From a virus, in the IMG/VR virus record IMGVR_UViG_3300028925_015497, positions 1 through 40,329 of that record: 40,329 nt of DNA; one strand, given 5' to 3'. The notes under the pieces were generated by a model that was given only the letters and a program-made list of their open reading frames with translations, had not been told where the DNA came from and did not search any database. A program made the position numbers and the translations under genes. Positions 30,079 to 37,648 of the stretch are shown piece after piece. The number at the start of each line of letters is the position of its first letter. The first letter of the stretch is position 1.

Positions 30079-30370
30079 CGCCCTTTCCTTCCGCCGCATA
30101 TCCGTCCAGAATCTCGAACGCATCCATCAAGGCGGCGGGCTGATCCCCGAAACCGCCGCCACAGGGAAGCAGCGGTTGGGACGCGATCAGCCCGCCTCCC
30201 CCGTTTCGTCGCAGACGAAACCACAGCAAGACGATATTCATGATATATTTGGGCAGGATTATTTTGGGGTTTTCTTCCCAGATTTCGCCGGCGATTTCCC
30301 ATCCTTTGTTGATCCGCCGCCCGAAGTCGAAGTCTTGGGGACGCCGGATGACTTCGAAGGCGGCCCGGAG
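30068..30370 (-). CDS. -1 frameshift extension of the tail assembly chaperone (GT form)
   Basis: After a -1 shift at the slippery site 30376-30370, translation continues in this frame for 100 residues beginning LRAAFEVIRRPQDFDFG and ending at 30068. The fusion with the first 198 residues of the gene at 30259-30963 gives about 298 residues. The extension carries a predicted helix and a short aromatic stretch (IMNIVLLWFRLRRN). It plays the role of lambda gpGT: the extension binds the tape measure while the shared N-terminal part binds the tail tube. Confidence 0.72.
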   Translation of the reverse strand, partial: LRAAFEVIRRPQDFDFGRRINKGWEIAGEIWEENPKIILPKYIMNIVLLWFRLRRNGGGGLIASQPLLPCGGGFGDQPAALMDAFEILDGYAAEGKGDVE

Positions 30371-30963
30371 TTTTTTGCCTCTCCGGATCCATATTGCATC
30401 GCATAGGCTTCCATGCCGGTCACGTGCAGCATGATATGGGGAACCTTGCGCAGCGCATCCTCGTCGATCTGGCCCAGCAGGTTGGTGGCGAAGATCAGCG
30501 GCTTGCCGTCGTTCCCGGTGACATTCTCCCAACCGGTGCAGAATGTCATGAACGCCAGCGTCGGCAGCAGCTTGTTGCGCCGGGATATTTGTGCCTGGAC
30601 TGTCCTGTATTCCGGCCAGTGCTGAGCCAGCACCTCGCGCATCCCGCGCAGCAGCGCCGCCTCTTCCGGCGCAAGTTCCTCGCCCCTGTCCAGCGTCGCT
30701 TCCTGGTCGACCAGGTCCGTCAAACGGCCCTGGTCATCGGCGCCGGCGAGCGCGCGGATACCCGCCATCGTGATGTCGCGCACCACCACGTCATAAACGG
30801 CGCCCGCATTGTGAACGCCTTCCAGCTCCGCCTCGAACGCATCGCGCTCCAGCGTCGAGACCGTGCGCAGCTGGAATGTCGGCGGGTTCTTCCGGTCCCG
30901 CATCCACGGCGGGACATAGGGCGTCGATTTGCCTGTCTGTGTACCGATCATCAGCTGTAGCAC
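30259..30963 (-). CDS. Tail assembly chaperone, G-like short form
   Basis: The protein has 234 residues. The N-terminal 180 residues are helical with RTVSTLERDAFEAELEG, DITMAGIRALAGADDQGR and a central acidic stretch (RGEELAPEEAALLRGM), as in gpG-like chaperones. The final 35 residues are low-complexity (S/G/K/P-rich), typical of a default product that ends soon after the shift site. It lies between the major tail protein (12-base overlap upstream) and the DUF6441-like gene. Confidence 0.72.
   Translation of the reverse strand: MLQLMIGTQTGKSTPYVPPWMRDRKNPPTFQLRTVSTLERDAFEAELEGVHNAGAVYDVVVRDITMAGIRALAGADDQGRLTDLVDQEATLDRGEELAPEEAALLRGMREVLAQHWPEYRTVQAQISRRNKLLPTLAFMTFCTGWENVTGNDGKPLIFATNLLGQIDEDALRKVPHIMLHVTGMEAYAMQYGSGEAKNSGPPSKSSGVPKTSTSGGGSTKDGKSPAKSGKKTPK
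30370..30376 (-). promoter_or_regulatory. Slippery heptamer A AAA AAC for -1 frameshifting
   Basis: On the minus strand the codons read GCA AAA AAC in the chaperone frame, the classic X XXY YYZ heptamer A AAA AAC. A -1 slip places the next codon as CTC and opens the 100-residue frame down to 30068. Confidence 0.75.
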
Positions 30964-32186
30964 AGGATGGAGTCGGAATCGCGCAGCGAGGCATCAGGAC
31001 CGGCGGTCAGCGCCCGCATGCCCAGCTGCTCGGTGCGGGCGATGCCGCGCTGACCGACCGTCGGGTTGGACGGCAACAGCTTGGGGAAGGTCAGCGACAC
31101 ACGGTTCTGCGCTGTATTGCCCATCCGGATCACGCCGGTATATTCCGCGCCGGACTCGATATCGGCGATCGTGTCGCGATTTTCGACATGGGTGGTCAGC
31201 GGATCGATCGTCAGAAGCGGTGTCCGCCCGGCGATTTCCGGAGAACCGAAGCCGAACGGCGTGTTCGGATCGTCGATCACTTCCTTGTTGGCGCTTTCCG
31301 CCATCGACCAGTTGCTGATCCGCAGTTCCTTGCGATCGATCAGCAGCGCAGGGTTGACGCCGCCATTGCCCATGGCCAGCACCGGGGCGCTGTGCTGCGG
31401 GATCGCGACGGTCGGCACGGCGACAGTGGTCTTGCCGGCATAGATGCCCATCAGGTTAAAGGTCATGAAGCCGGGCCGTGCGGTATTGCCGGACCAGTCG
31501 GACAGGCTGCCGCGACAGCCGACAAACTTGTGCAGCGATCCGTCTTCATAGAGGTACAGCGTGCCCGATGGATGGTCGGTGGCCCGGGATGCCACGTCTT
31601 TCGGAGACGTGCCGGCATAGGTCCAGTTGGCCGGCACCGCGGCCGATTCGGCAACGGTCAGCGCGTTGTCCAGTTCATCGGTCAGCGTGGCAACCTTTGC
31701 CGCTGAATAGTCGGCAACATGGACCGCGCGGCCGCCACTGGATCCGCCGGACAGGATCAGCGGCATCCCACGATAGGATTGCGCCACAGTCGCGAAACCG
31801 GTTCCCAGCGTTGCCGAGGTCGTTGTGCCGGCGGTCAGCGCGGCGGCAGCAACGGCGGCGGTAAACAGGCCGCGCTTGCCGCAGGATTCCAGCAAGGCAT
31901 GGTGCGGCGGCTTGACCGATGCGGAATAAGGCGTGCTGCCACCAATACCCTTCATCCGCACGCGAATGGAGATTTCCGCAGGCTGGCCGACGATCAGCGG
32001 CGCTGCATCGACCAGCGTGCCGTTGACTTCGTTGCTGGCCTCGCTGGTGTAGGGCGCATTGTAGGTGAAGCCGTCAGCCTCGAACGGAAAGGCATCGACC
32101 ACGGTCGGCGCAGCGTCGGTGCCTGGCGTGGACTCCAGCTTGAACAGCATTGCCACGTTGCGTGGCCGGATAATTGGATCAACCAT
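30951..32186 (-). CDS. Major tail tube protein
   Basis: The protein has 411 residues. The N-terminus (RNVAMLFKLESTPGTDAAPT), the beta-rich middle with repeated strand-turn units (AEISIRVRMKGIGG) and a C-terminal tail-tube-like domain (SLTFPKLLPSNPTVGQRGIA) are consistent with a phage major tail protein with an extra domain. It is larger than typical tube proteins (200-300), so an immunoglobulin-like C-terminal module is possible. It lies between the tail terminator and chaperone genes and has the usual neighbour order. Confidence 0.72.
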   Translation of the reverse strand: MVDPIIRPRNVAMLFKLESTPGTDAAPTVVDAFPFEADGFTYNAPYTSEASNEVNGTLVDAAPLIVGQPAEISIRVRMKGIGGSTPYSASVKPPHHALLESCGKRGLFTAAVAAAALTAGTTTSATLGTGFATVAQSYRGMPLILSGGSSGGRAVHVADYSAAKVATLTDELDNALTVAESAAVPANWTYAGTSPKDVASRATDHPSGTLYLYEDGSLHKFVGCRGSLSDWSGNTARPGFMTFNLMGIYAGKTTVAVPTVAIPQHSAPVLAMGNGGVNPALLIDRKELRISNWSMAESANKEVIDDPNTPFGFGSPEIAGRTPLLTIDPLTTHVENRDTIADIESGAEYTGVIRMGNTAQNRVSLTFPKLLPSNPTVGQRGIARTEQLGMRALTAGPDASLRDSDSILCYS

Positions 32187-32208
32187 GTTTCACTCCTCTG
32201 GGAAAAAT

Positions 32209-32637
32209 TCAGATTATTTCCGGGTTTCCCCGGGCCGTGGGAAAATTCACTGTAAATTCTGCGGTGAAGGCAAGCCGTCTCTTGCTGGCCAGCGGCGCGA
32301 TCGAGACATTCATCACGCCTTCGGTGATTTCGTCGACCAGGCCGCCGATCGGCGGCTCGGTCACCAGTGCCTGCACCGTCGCGCTGTGCAGGGCGTTCAG
32401 CGCCATATGCGCCGCCGATCCACCAGCGGCCTCGACATAGCCGTCGATATTGAACGTCATGCCATATTCGGTCACCCCGGCCTCGGACTGCTCTGGCCGC
32501 TGTCCTTCGTCCCAGATATGCAGCGCCGGGAACTTGCAAGGATCACCCGACGGCATCCGCTCCACTTCGCTCACCGAGGGAAGCGCGGTCAGCAGCTGCT
32601 CGATCTTGGCAAATATCGCCTCGCGCGCACTGGTCAT
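32209..32637 (-). CDS. Tail terminator-like protein
   Basis: The protein has 142 residues. It begins with a helix (AREAIFAKIEQLLTALPSVS), followed by PALHIWDEGQ and FNIDGYVEA strands, the alpha/beta pattern of the gpU/tail terminator family. It sits between the small joining gene at 32634 and the major tail protein, the canonical place. Function comes from fold pattern and order rather than close similarity. Confidence 0.6.
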   Translation of the reverse strand: MTSAREAIFAKIEQLLTALPSVSEVERMPSGDPCKFPALHIWDEGQRPEQSEAGVTEYGMTFNIDGYVEAAGGSAAHMALNALHSATVQALVTEPPIGGLVDEITEGVMNVSIAPLASKRRLAFTAEFTVNFPTARGNPEII

Positions 32638-32951
32638 GCCGCGCGCTCGACGATCAGGTGCCAGGCATCAATGTCATCCCGGTCGGTGATATCAATCACG
32701 GACCAGTCAAGTCCCGATATCTCCACGATTCCGTCACCCTTTTCCGGGCTGGTTGGCAGCGCCGATTTCAATATCTCGAAACGGATCATGCGGGCGGTGC
32801 TGCCTGCACCCTGGAACGGGTCGGCGGGCTGGTCGGACTTGACCGCCTTGACGTCCCCTGCCGTCAGACCGGCACCGGTATATTGCACCACTTTCGCAAA
32901 TTGGTTGTGGATCGCAATATTGTCGCTGTCCGCGCCCGGCACATTGGTCAT
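32634..32951 (-). CDS. Probable head-tail joining protein
   Basis: The protein has 105 residues. It is beta-rich with ARMIRFEILKSALP and IVEISGLDWSVIDIT, typical of small head-tail joining or head-completion proteins. It overlaps the terminator-like gene by 4 bases. Order and size are the main evidence. Confidence 0.55.
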   Translation of the reverse strand: MTNVPGADSDNIAIHNQFAKVVQYTGAGLTAGDVKAVKSDQPADPFQGAGSTARMIRFEILKSALPTSPEKGDGIVEISGLDWSVIDITDRDDIDAWHLIVERAA

Positions 32952-32954
32952 GAC

Positions 32955-33143
32955 TTAATCGGCAGACTTTTTGGCAGACGCCTTTGTGGCGTTGACCTCG
33001 ACCGCGGTTCCGGCATCAACCATCGCCTTGGCACGAACCAGCACGATTCCGTCCTTCGCGCTGCCCACGGCCAGCAGCGAACCTGCCTCGCGGCGGACGC
33101 CGCCATTGTCCGCGGTCGCGGTGTAGATTTGAATCTCTTTCAT
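32955..33143 (-). CDS. Small structural-region protein, unknown
   Basis: The protein has 62 residues, lysine- and alanine-rich at the end (EVNATKASAKKSAD), with a short beta-hairpin start (KEIQIYTATADNGG). No family is recognised. It lies between the capsid-side genes and head-tail joining genes and may be a minor head protein or decoration factor. Confidence 0.52.
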   Translation of the reverse strand: MKEIQIYTATADNGGVRREAGSLLAVGSAKDGIVLVRAKAMVDAGTAVEVNATKASAKKSAD

Positions 33144-33176
33144 GTCATTTCCTCGGAAAAGCAGTTTTAATCCGGA

Positions 33177-33449
33177 TTAACCGGCGGCAGCATCACCGGT
33201 ATCAGCAGCGGCACCTTCACCGGTCAATTCCGCATCAGGATTGACTTCCGGATCCGGCTCTGCCGCATCTACTTCCGGCGCAGGCCGGTGTTTCGGCTTG
33301 CTGTTGGCGGCCTTGCCGATACGGATCGCGATAGCGAGCTGATCGGCATCAACATCTTTTATTTCATCGTTTTTGGCAAAATGCTTGCCGTCAATCGCGA
33401 CATTGGATTGTGCATAATATTTTGTGCCGGCTGAATTTTTCTTGGTCAT
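33177..33449 (-). CDS. Small acidic structural-region protein
   Basis: The protein has about 90 residues; the ATG at 33449 has a good AAAGGAAA ribosome binding site, while an earlier ATG at 33464 lies in the terminator tail. The N-terminal part (KKNSAGTKYYAQSNVAIDG) forms a small beta module and the C-terminal half is low-complexity and acidic (PDPEVNPDAELTGEGAAADT). It follows the capsid gene and may be a decoration or connector protein. Function is unknown. Confidence 0.55.
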   Translation of the reverse strand: MTKKNSAGTKYYAQSNVAIDGKHFAKNDEIKDVDADQLAIAIRIGKAANSKPKHRPAPEVDAAEPDPEVNPDAELTGEGAAADTGDAAAG

Positions 33450-33462
33450 GATTTTTCCTTTC

Positions 33463-33495
33463 AAAAAATGGGGCTGACCATCAGGCCAGCCCCAT
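33463..33495 (-). terminator. Rho-independent terminator after the capsid gene
   Basis: Minus-strand stem ATGGGGCTG (extendable by GCC), loop of about four to ten bases, CAGCCCCAT, followed by six T residues. It lies 21 bases downstream of the capsid stop (33517) and would limit transcription into the tail genes relative to capsid, a common arrangement in phages. Confidence 0.75.
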
Positions 33496-33516
33496 AATTC
33501 ATATTATCAATGCCGA

Positions 33517-35559
33517 TTAAGCTGTCAGCGCATCAACCATGGCAGCAAAGGATTCGGCATGGCGCACCGCCACATCGACATCCTGCAGGGCCACAATGCG
33601 CACCGTACCGCTGGTCGAGCTGGTGTACGGATCAACCATAAGGTCGAGCCCGCCCCACATGCCGATCATCAGGTCAGCCCAGTTACCGAACAGGATTGCC
33701 GAGCAGATACTGGTGGCGGTGCCCTTGGTCAGATCCGATGGCACCTGGTTGGAAACGGCGGCGTTGTAACCATTCAGATTATTGCCATCTTCCCACACCG
33801 GATTGCCATTCGTACCGGCAAATTTCTCGGTCAGTTTCAACTTACCGCGAACCGCGGCGTTGGTCAGATAGCCCAGGCTGCCGATAGCCGCGTTGTCGAC
33901 CGCAACCGCGGTTTCCAGTCCGACAATATCGGTATAGTCGGGCGCGGCACCATTGGTGCCACCAACCACCGAACCGATTCCGGCAGTATTCAGTACGCCG
34001 CGGGGCTGGTTGGCGCTGCCGGAACCATTGATGCCGGCCAGATCGATCGCCAGCGCCAGGGTGACCGCCAGATCCTGCCGGACAAAAGCTTCGACATCGA
34101 TCGAACTTTGCAGCAAGAGCTTGCGGCTGATGTCGGTGAAGGCACCCACCGTTTTCGGGGTCATCGCCACCTGGTCGAAAGCCTGCTGCGTCTCGGTAGG
34201 AGAACCCGATTCTGCCACCCAGTAGGCCGTGGCCCCACCGGTCTGACGAGGAATGGCGATATTGCCATTCAGGTCGGTGAGCATCCGAGCTCCCAGACCC
34301 TGCAGCGCCATGTTGTTGCGCAGCAGGTCGATGAACGATTCTGCCAGCAAATCCGTAGCTACGGTATTGCCGCCCGCCGTCGGCGTGCCGACGACCAGAT
34401 CACGCTGAGAACCGGCGCGTGATGGTCGCAAGACATCAACCGGAACGGTAAATCCGCGCATTTCGCCATCGGAACGCTGCGCCTGTGCAGCGTTCGAACA
34501 TTCGATTTCAAAGGCCGCAGCTTCCTGCGCCCGGCGATCTTGCGGGTTGGCAATGGCGTTGAGCAGGCGGACAAAACTATAGTTTTGCCGTTCCTGACCA
34601 TTCATCCCGATAGCTGGATCTTCAGCTGCCCGAATGGCCTGGCTGTCTGGCGCTGCCGCGTTGAAATCACGGACGAACTGCTCGACCGAGCGGCCATCGG
34701 CGATCGCCGCTTCAGCCAGTTCGGTGGCGCCAACACGTGCACCCATCGCGCGAATATTGGCGGCGCGCTGGCGCTCTTCTGCCGCAGCAGACGTGCGCAG
34801 CGCATCCTGGTCGACAACCTGGGCAGGCTGCCGATTGTCATCGCCATTGTCGCGGGTGGCCGTCGCTGCCGGAGCAGCTGCAGGCGTTGGGGTTACAACT
34901 GGTGCCGGACCATTGCCCGAACCATCACGAGTTCCTCTAAACATATCTTCTTCCTCTTCATTTACTAAAGTTCGGGGATCAAAAGCATTCACTTCACCAT
35001 CGCGGCCAACGCCGACCGTGGTATCTGCGGGAACCGAAACCATGCTGATTTCGTAAGGCTCCCATTCAAGCGCGCGGTAGGTGCACTCGCCATCTTCCTC
35101 TTTTTCAAGAACAAGCTTTTTGATGCGATAACCGACGCTGACCAGCTTGCGGATGCCATCCTTGACATCGTTGAAAATTTCATCGGCGCGGGCAGATTTT
35201 CCAAATCTGACCAGCGCGTAGCCTTTTCGGCCCTTCAACCAGGCCTTTTCCACAACACCCACCTGATCACGGATATTGTGGTCCATCAGGAGCGCGGCGG
35301 ATCCGTTCAAGCGACCAAGCTCGACAGCGGATTTGCCGTGATCCAGAATTTCTACGCCCCACCAGCGTTCATAGGGCTCTTCCGAAGAGAAGCTGAGTTC
35401 GACCGTCCGGCTTTCCTCGTCTATCAACTCGGCGCGGACATCGATGGTCATTTCGCGGGTGATCGCGTCTTTCGGATTTTCACCGTCCCGCACCTGTGCG
35501 GTCAGCATGGTGGACGCCATCAGCGATGCTGCCCCGGCGAGCATAAGTGACTTGGTCAT
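33517..35559 (-). CDS. Fused prohead protease and HK97-type major capsid protein
   Basis: The protein has 680 residues from the ATG at 35559 (ribosome binding site AAGGAAAT). Residues 35-220 match HK97 family prohead proteases (peptidase U35): the histidine in LLMDHNIRDQ (H94) and the serine in GIRKLVSVGYRI (S141). A linker rich in A, P, T and E (about 225-330) precedes an HK97-fold major capsid domain from about residue 390 (LLRNNMALQGLGARM, then AINGSG-like LAGINGSGSANQPRG). The N-terminal MTKSLMLAGAASLMASTMLT is unusually hydrophobic. The protease must free the capsid domain during maturation. Fused forms are known but less common than separate genes. Confidence 0.86.
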   Translation of the reverse strand: MTKSLMLAGAASLMASTMLTAQVRDGENPKDAITREMTIDVRAELIDEESRTVELSFSSEEPYERWWGVEILDHGKSAVELGRLNGSAALLMDHNIRDQVGVVEKAWLKGRKGYALVRFGKSARADEIFNDVKDGIRKLVSVGYRIKKLVLEKEEDGECTYRALEWEPYEISMVSVPADTTVGVGRDGEVNAFDPRTLVNEEEEDMFRGTRDGSGNGPAPVVTPTPAAAPAATATRDNGDDNRQPAQVVDQDALRTSAAAEERQRAANIRAMGARVGATELAEAAIADGRSVEQFVRDFNAAAPDSQAIRAAEDPAIGMNGQERQNYSFVRLLNAIANPQDRRAQEAAAFEIECSNAAQAQRSDGEMRGFTVPVDVLRPSRAGSQRDLVVGTPTAGGNTVATDLLAESFIDLLRNNMALQGLGARMLTDLNGNIAIPRQTGGATAYWVAESGSPTETQQAFDQVAMTPKTVGAFTDISRKLLLQSSIDVEAFVRQDLAVTLALAIDLAGINGSGSANQPRGVLNTAGIGSVVGGTNGAAPDYTDIVGLETAVAVDNAAIGSLGYLTNAAVRGKLKLTEKFAGTNGNPVWEDGNNLNGYNAAVSNQVPSDLTKGTATSICSAILFGNWADLMIGMWGGLDLMVDPYTSSTSGTVRIVALQDVDVAVRHAESFAAMVDALTA

Positions 35560-35575
35560 ATCGATTTCCTTCTGT

Positions 35576-37099
35576 TCAGTCTTCGTCTTCGGGCGGCGGC
35601 CGCTTGGCGGCACTGGTGGGCGCTGCAGGCGCTGAAAAACCGCGTTCGTTCTCGGCGTCCAGTTCATCCCAGACATCCTCCGGATCGCGGCCATTGGCGC
35701 GGATGATGCTGGCCCGGCTCTTCACGCCCAGCGCCACCCCTTCCTTGGCGGCCAGCATGTCATTGCGCGGATCCACCCAGTCCCAGCCACGGCCGAAATA
35801 TTCCGCGGCGTCATATTTCTCGAATTTCGTGAACGGCAGTTTCTTCAGGTCGGCGTCGTTCATCAGCGCCCGGGTCAGCCACCAGGGGAAGATCAGCATC
35901 TTCTTGGCGTCGATGTACCAGTTCTGGATCACGCGCCACATTTCCCGTTCATCGAGCGTACCCGACCGGATCGAACTGAAATTCACGTCAGTCAGGTCGC
36001 CGGACAGACCGTGCGCGCTGACCAGCAGGCCCATGGCCATGGTCCGCAGCGTCGATTTTACAAAAGGGTCATAAACATCATTCGGATAGGACGGGTTGAA
36101 CTCGGCAAATTCGTAGCCGTCGGGAATGACGTTGAACGTGCCGGGCTCCGCTTCATCGATAAATTCATGCTCCTCGCCATAGCCGGACTCGTCACCTTCA
36201 TCGTCGACGCCCATCGGCGCACCGGCTTCAGGATCATTCTGCTGGAAAAAACCCATCTTGCCGGCACCGACCCGCGCGTTGACCTGGGCCGATTCCTGAA
36301 ATTCGTCCAGATGCTTGGCACTGCGCAAGGCCGCAAAGGGCCATGGCACGCCGCGCCACTGGTCGACCTCTTCAGGGACGAACAGGTGCAGCATTTCATC
36401 TGCCGACACCCGTTCATATCTCCGGCCCGCCGTGCCGTGCATGTCGGCGCTGTTGTTCATGATACGCAAATGATAGGCGATCGGCTTCATCCAGCGGTTG
36501 AACTCGACCCCCATCCGGATCCGGTTTCCGCCGGCCAGGTCCATGTTATGCTCTTCGTCCAGCAGATGTGCAGACAATAGCTGCAACTGGCATCCGTGGA
36601 CGCCAAAGCCGTTTCCGGTCACCTTGCGGACCAGGACTTCGCCATCGCGTGCGATCATCGTCATCGCCAGCATGTCGAACATGGTTTCGGACAGCTTGCC
36701 CGTCACGTCGAAATTGCCCGGCTTGGCAAATTTCAGATAGGCCTGGCGGATCCGCTTGCTGTCTTCATGATCGCAGGAACCATCATGATTCAGGCAATTG
36801 ACCTTCAGCGTAAATCCGGAGCTGCCGACCACGTTGGCCCGGACCATTCCGAAAAACTTCCGGCCATATTCGTTGTTCTTCGCAAAATCGCGGCTGCGCG
36901 CACGCATTGCCCGCAGGTTTTTCAGCAGCGACTGGTTGACCGTCTGGTCGGCCACAGTCCACTTGCTGGTCAGCCGGTCGGTGACGCCAGACTGAAAGCT
37001 GCGCTTTTGAACGCCTCTGGCGATATGCTGCCGCTTGACGGGCACTACAACCGCATCATCCGCGCGCGATCGCCCGATTTCAAAGCCTAGTATTTTCAT
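35576..37099 (-). CDS. Portal protein, lambda-type
   Basis: The protein has 507 residues. It resembles lambda gpB-like portals (Phage_portal_2): the N-terminal KNNEYGRKFFGMVRANVVG, a middle RDGEVLVRKVTGNGFGVHG, an AYHLRIMNN segment, and GVPWPFAALRSAKHLDEFQE with the usual Asp/Glu clusters. The C-terminal 30 residues are low-complexity and acidic. The dodecameric portal forms the DNA entry vertex and holds the terminase. The gene lies between the gpW-like gene and the fused protease-capsid gene. Confidence 0.86.
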   Translation of the reverse strand: MKILGFEIGRSRADDAVVVPVKRQHIARGVQKRSFQSGVTDRLTSKWTVADQTVNQSLLKNLRAMRARSRDFAKNNEYGRKFFGMVRANVVGSSGFTLKVNCLNHDGSCDHEDSKRIRQAYLKFAKPGNFDVTGKLSETMFDMLAMTMIARDGEVLVRKVTGNGFGVHGCQLQLLSAHLLDEEHNMDLAGGNRIRMGVEFNRWMKPIAYHLRIMNNSADMHGTAGRRYERVSADEMLHLFVPEEVDQWRGVPWPFAALRSAKHLDEFQESAQVNARVGAGKMGFFQQNDPEAGAPMGVDDEGDESGYGEEHEFIDEAEPGTFNVIPDGYEFAEFNPSYPNDVYDPFVKSTLRTMAMGLLVSAHGLSGDLTDVNFSSIRSGTLDEREMWRVIQNWYIDAKKMLIFPWWLTRALMNDADLKKLPFTKFEKYDAAEYFGRGWDWVDPRNDMLAAKEGVALGVKSRASIIRANGRDPEDVWDELDAENERGFSAPAAPTSAAKRPPPEDED

Positions 37100-37102
37100 A
37101 TC

Positions 37103-37648
37103 CTACAGCCTGGCCAATATTTTCTTGGGACCGGTCCGCCGCTGCTCCTCGGCGGCAACCTTGCGGGCATATTCTTTGCGCAGGATCAGAAGTTCGCTAT
37201 TCTCCATATGCTTGATCCGGCGTCCGTCCTCGAATTCGACTTCCAGCTGCGTAGTGCTGGCGCGCCCCTCGATCGTCGCATTCAGCGCATCCAGCACCTT
37301 GCGGGCATGGCTGCGCGCATCGACATCGGTACCCGCCGGATCGGCGATCACCTGAATTTGTCCGCTGTCCAGCGTGGTGCGATCGCCGGACTTGATTGCC
37401 GAGATCGACCAGCGAAACAGACCGGCGGCAAACAGCGCCGTCTGCGCCGAGGTGACGGCAAAATTCCAGCTGTCGGCTCCGCCCGAACCGTTGATTTCAA
37501 GCGGCGTGCCGCCCGCGATCGGGACCAGTGTCAATTTTGTCGCCCAGCTTTCGCTCGCCGGATAGTCCTGCGCCGCCTGGACAAGTGCCAGCGCCAGGTT
37601 GTCACCGGCAACCAGCTTCGAAGGCATGGCCGAAAGACTGTTCGACAT
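37103..37648 (-). CDS. gpW-like/head-tail connector protein, extended
   Basis: The protein has 181 residues from the ATG at 37648, overlapping the TerL stop as TGATG. The N-terminal two-thirds is beta-rich (LTLVPIAGGTPLEINGSGG). The C-terminal third, helix ARKVLDALNATIEG then QLEVEFEDGRRIKHMEN and a basic helix, resembles gpW or a small connector. It is between terminase and portal, where lambda places gpW. It might be a fusion of two connector genes. Confidence 0.6.
   Translation of the reverse strand: MSNSLSAMPSKLVAGDNLALALVQAAQDYPASESWATKLTLVPIAGGTPLEINGSGGADSWNFAVTSAQTALFAAGLFRWSISAIKSGDRTTLDSGQIQVIADPAGTDVDARSHARKVLDALNATIEGRASTTQLEVEFEDGRRIKHMENSELLILRKEYARKVAAEEQRRTGPKKILARL

Noticed and set aside
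30030-30404. Open frame of 124 residues (minus) near the tail chaperone
   Set aside because: It is arginine-rich shadow sequence of the chaperone and its frameshift extension. The -1 frame with the slippery site explains the region.
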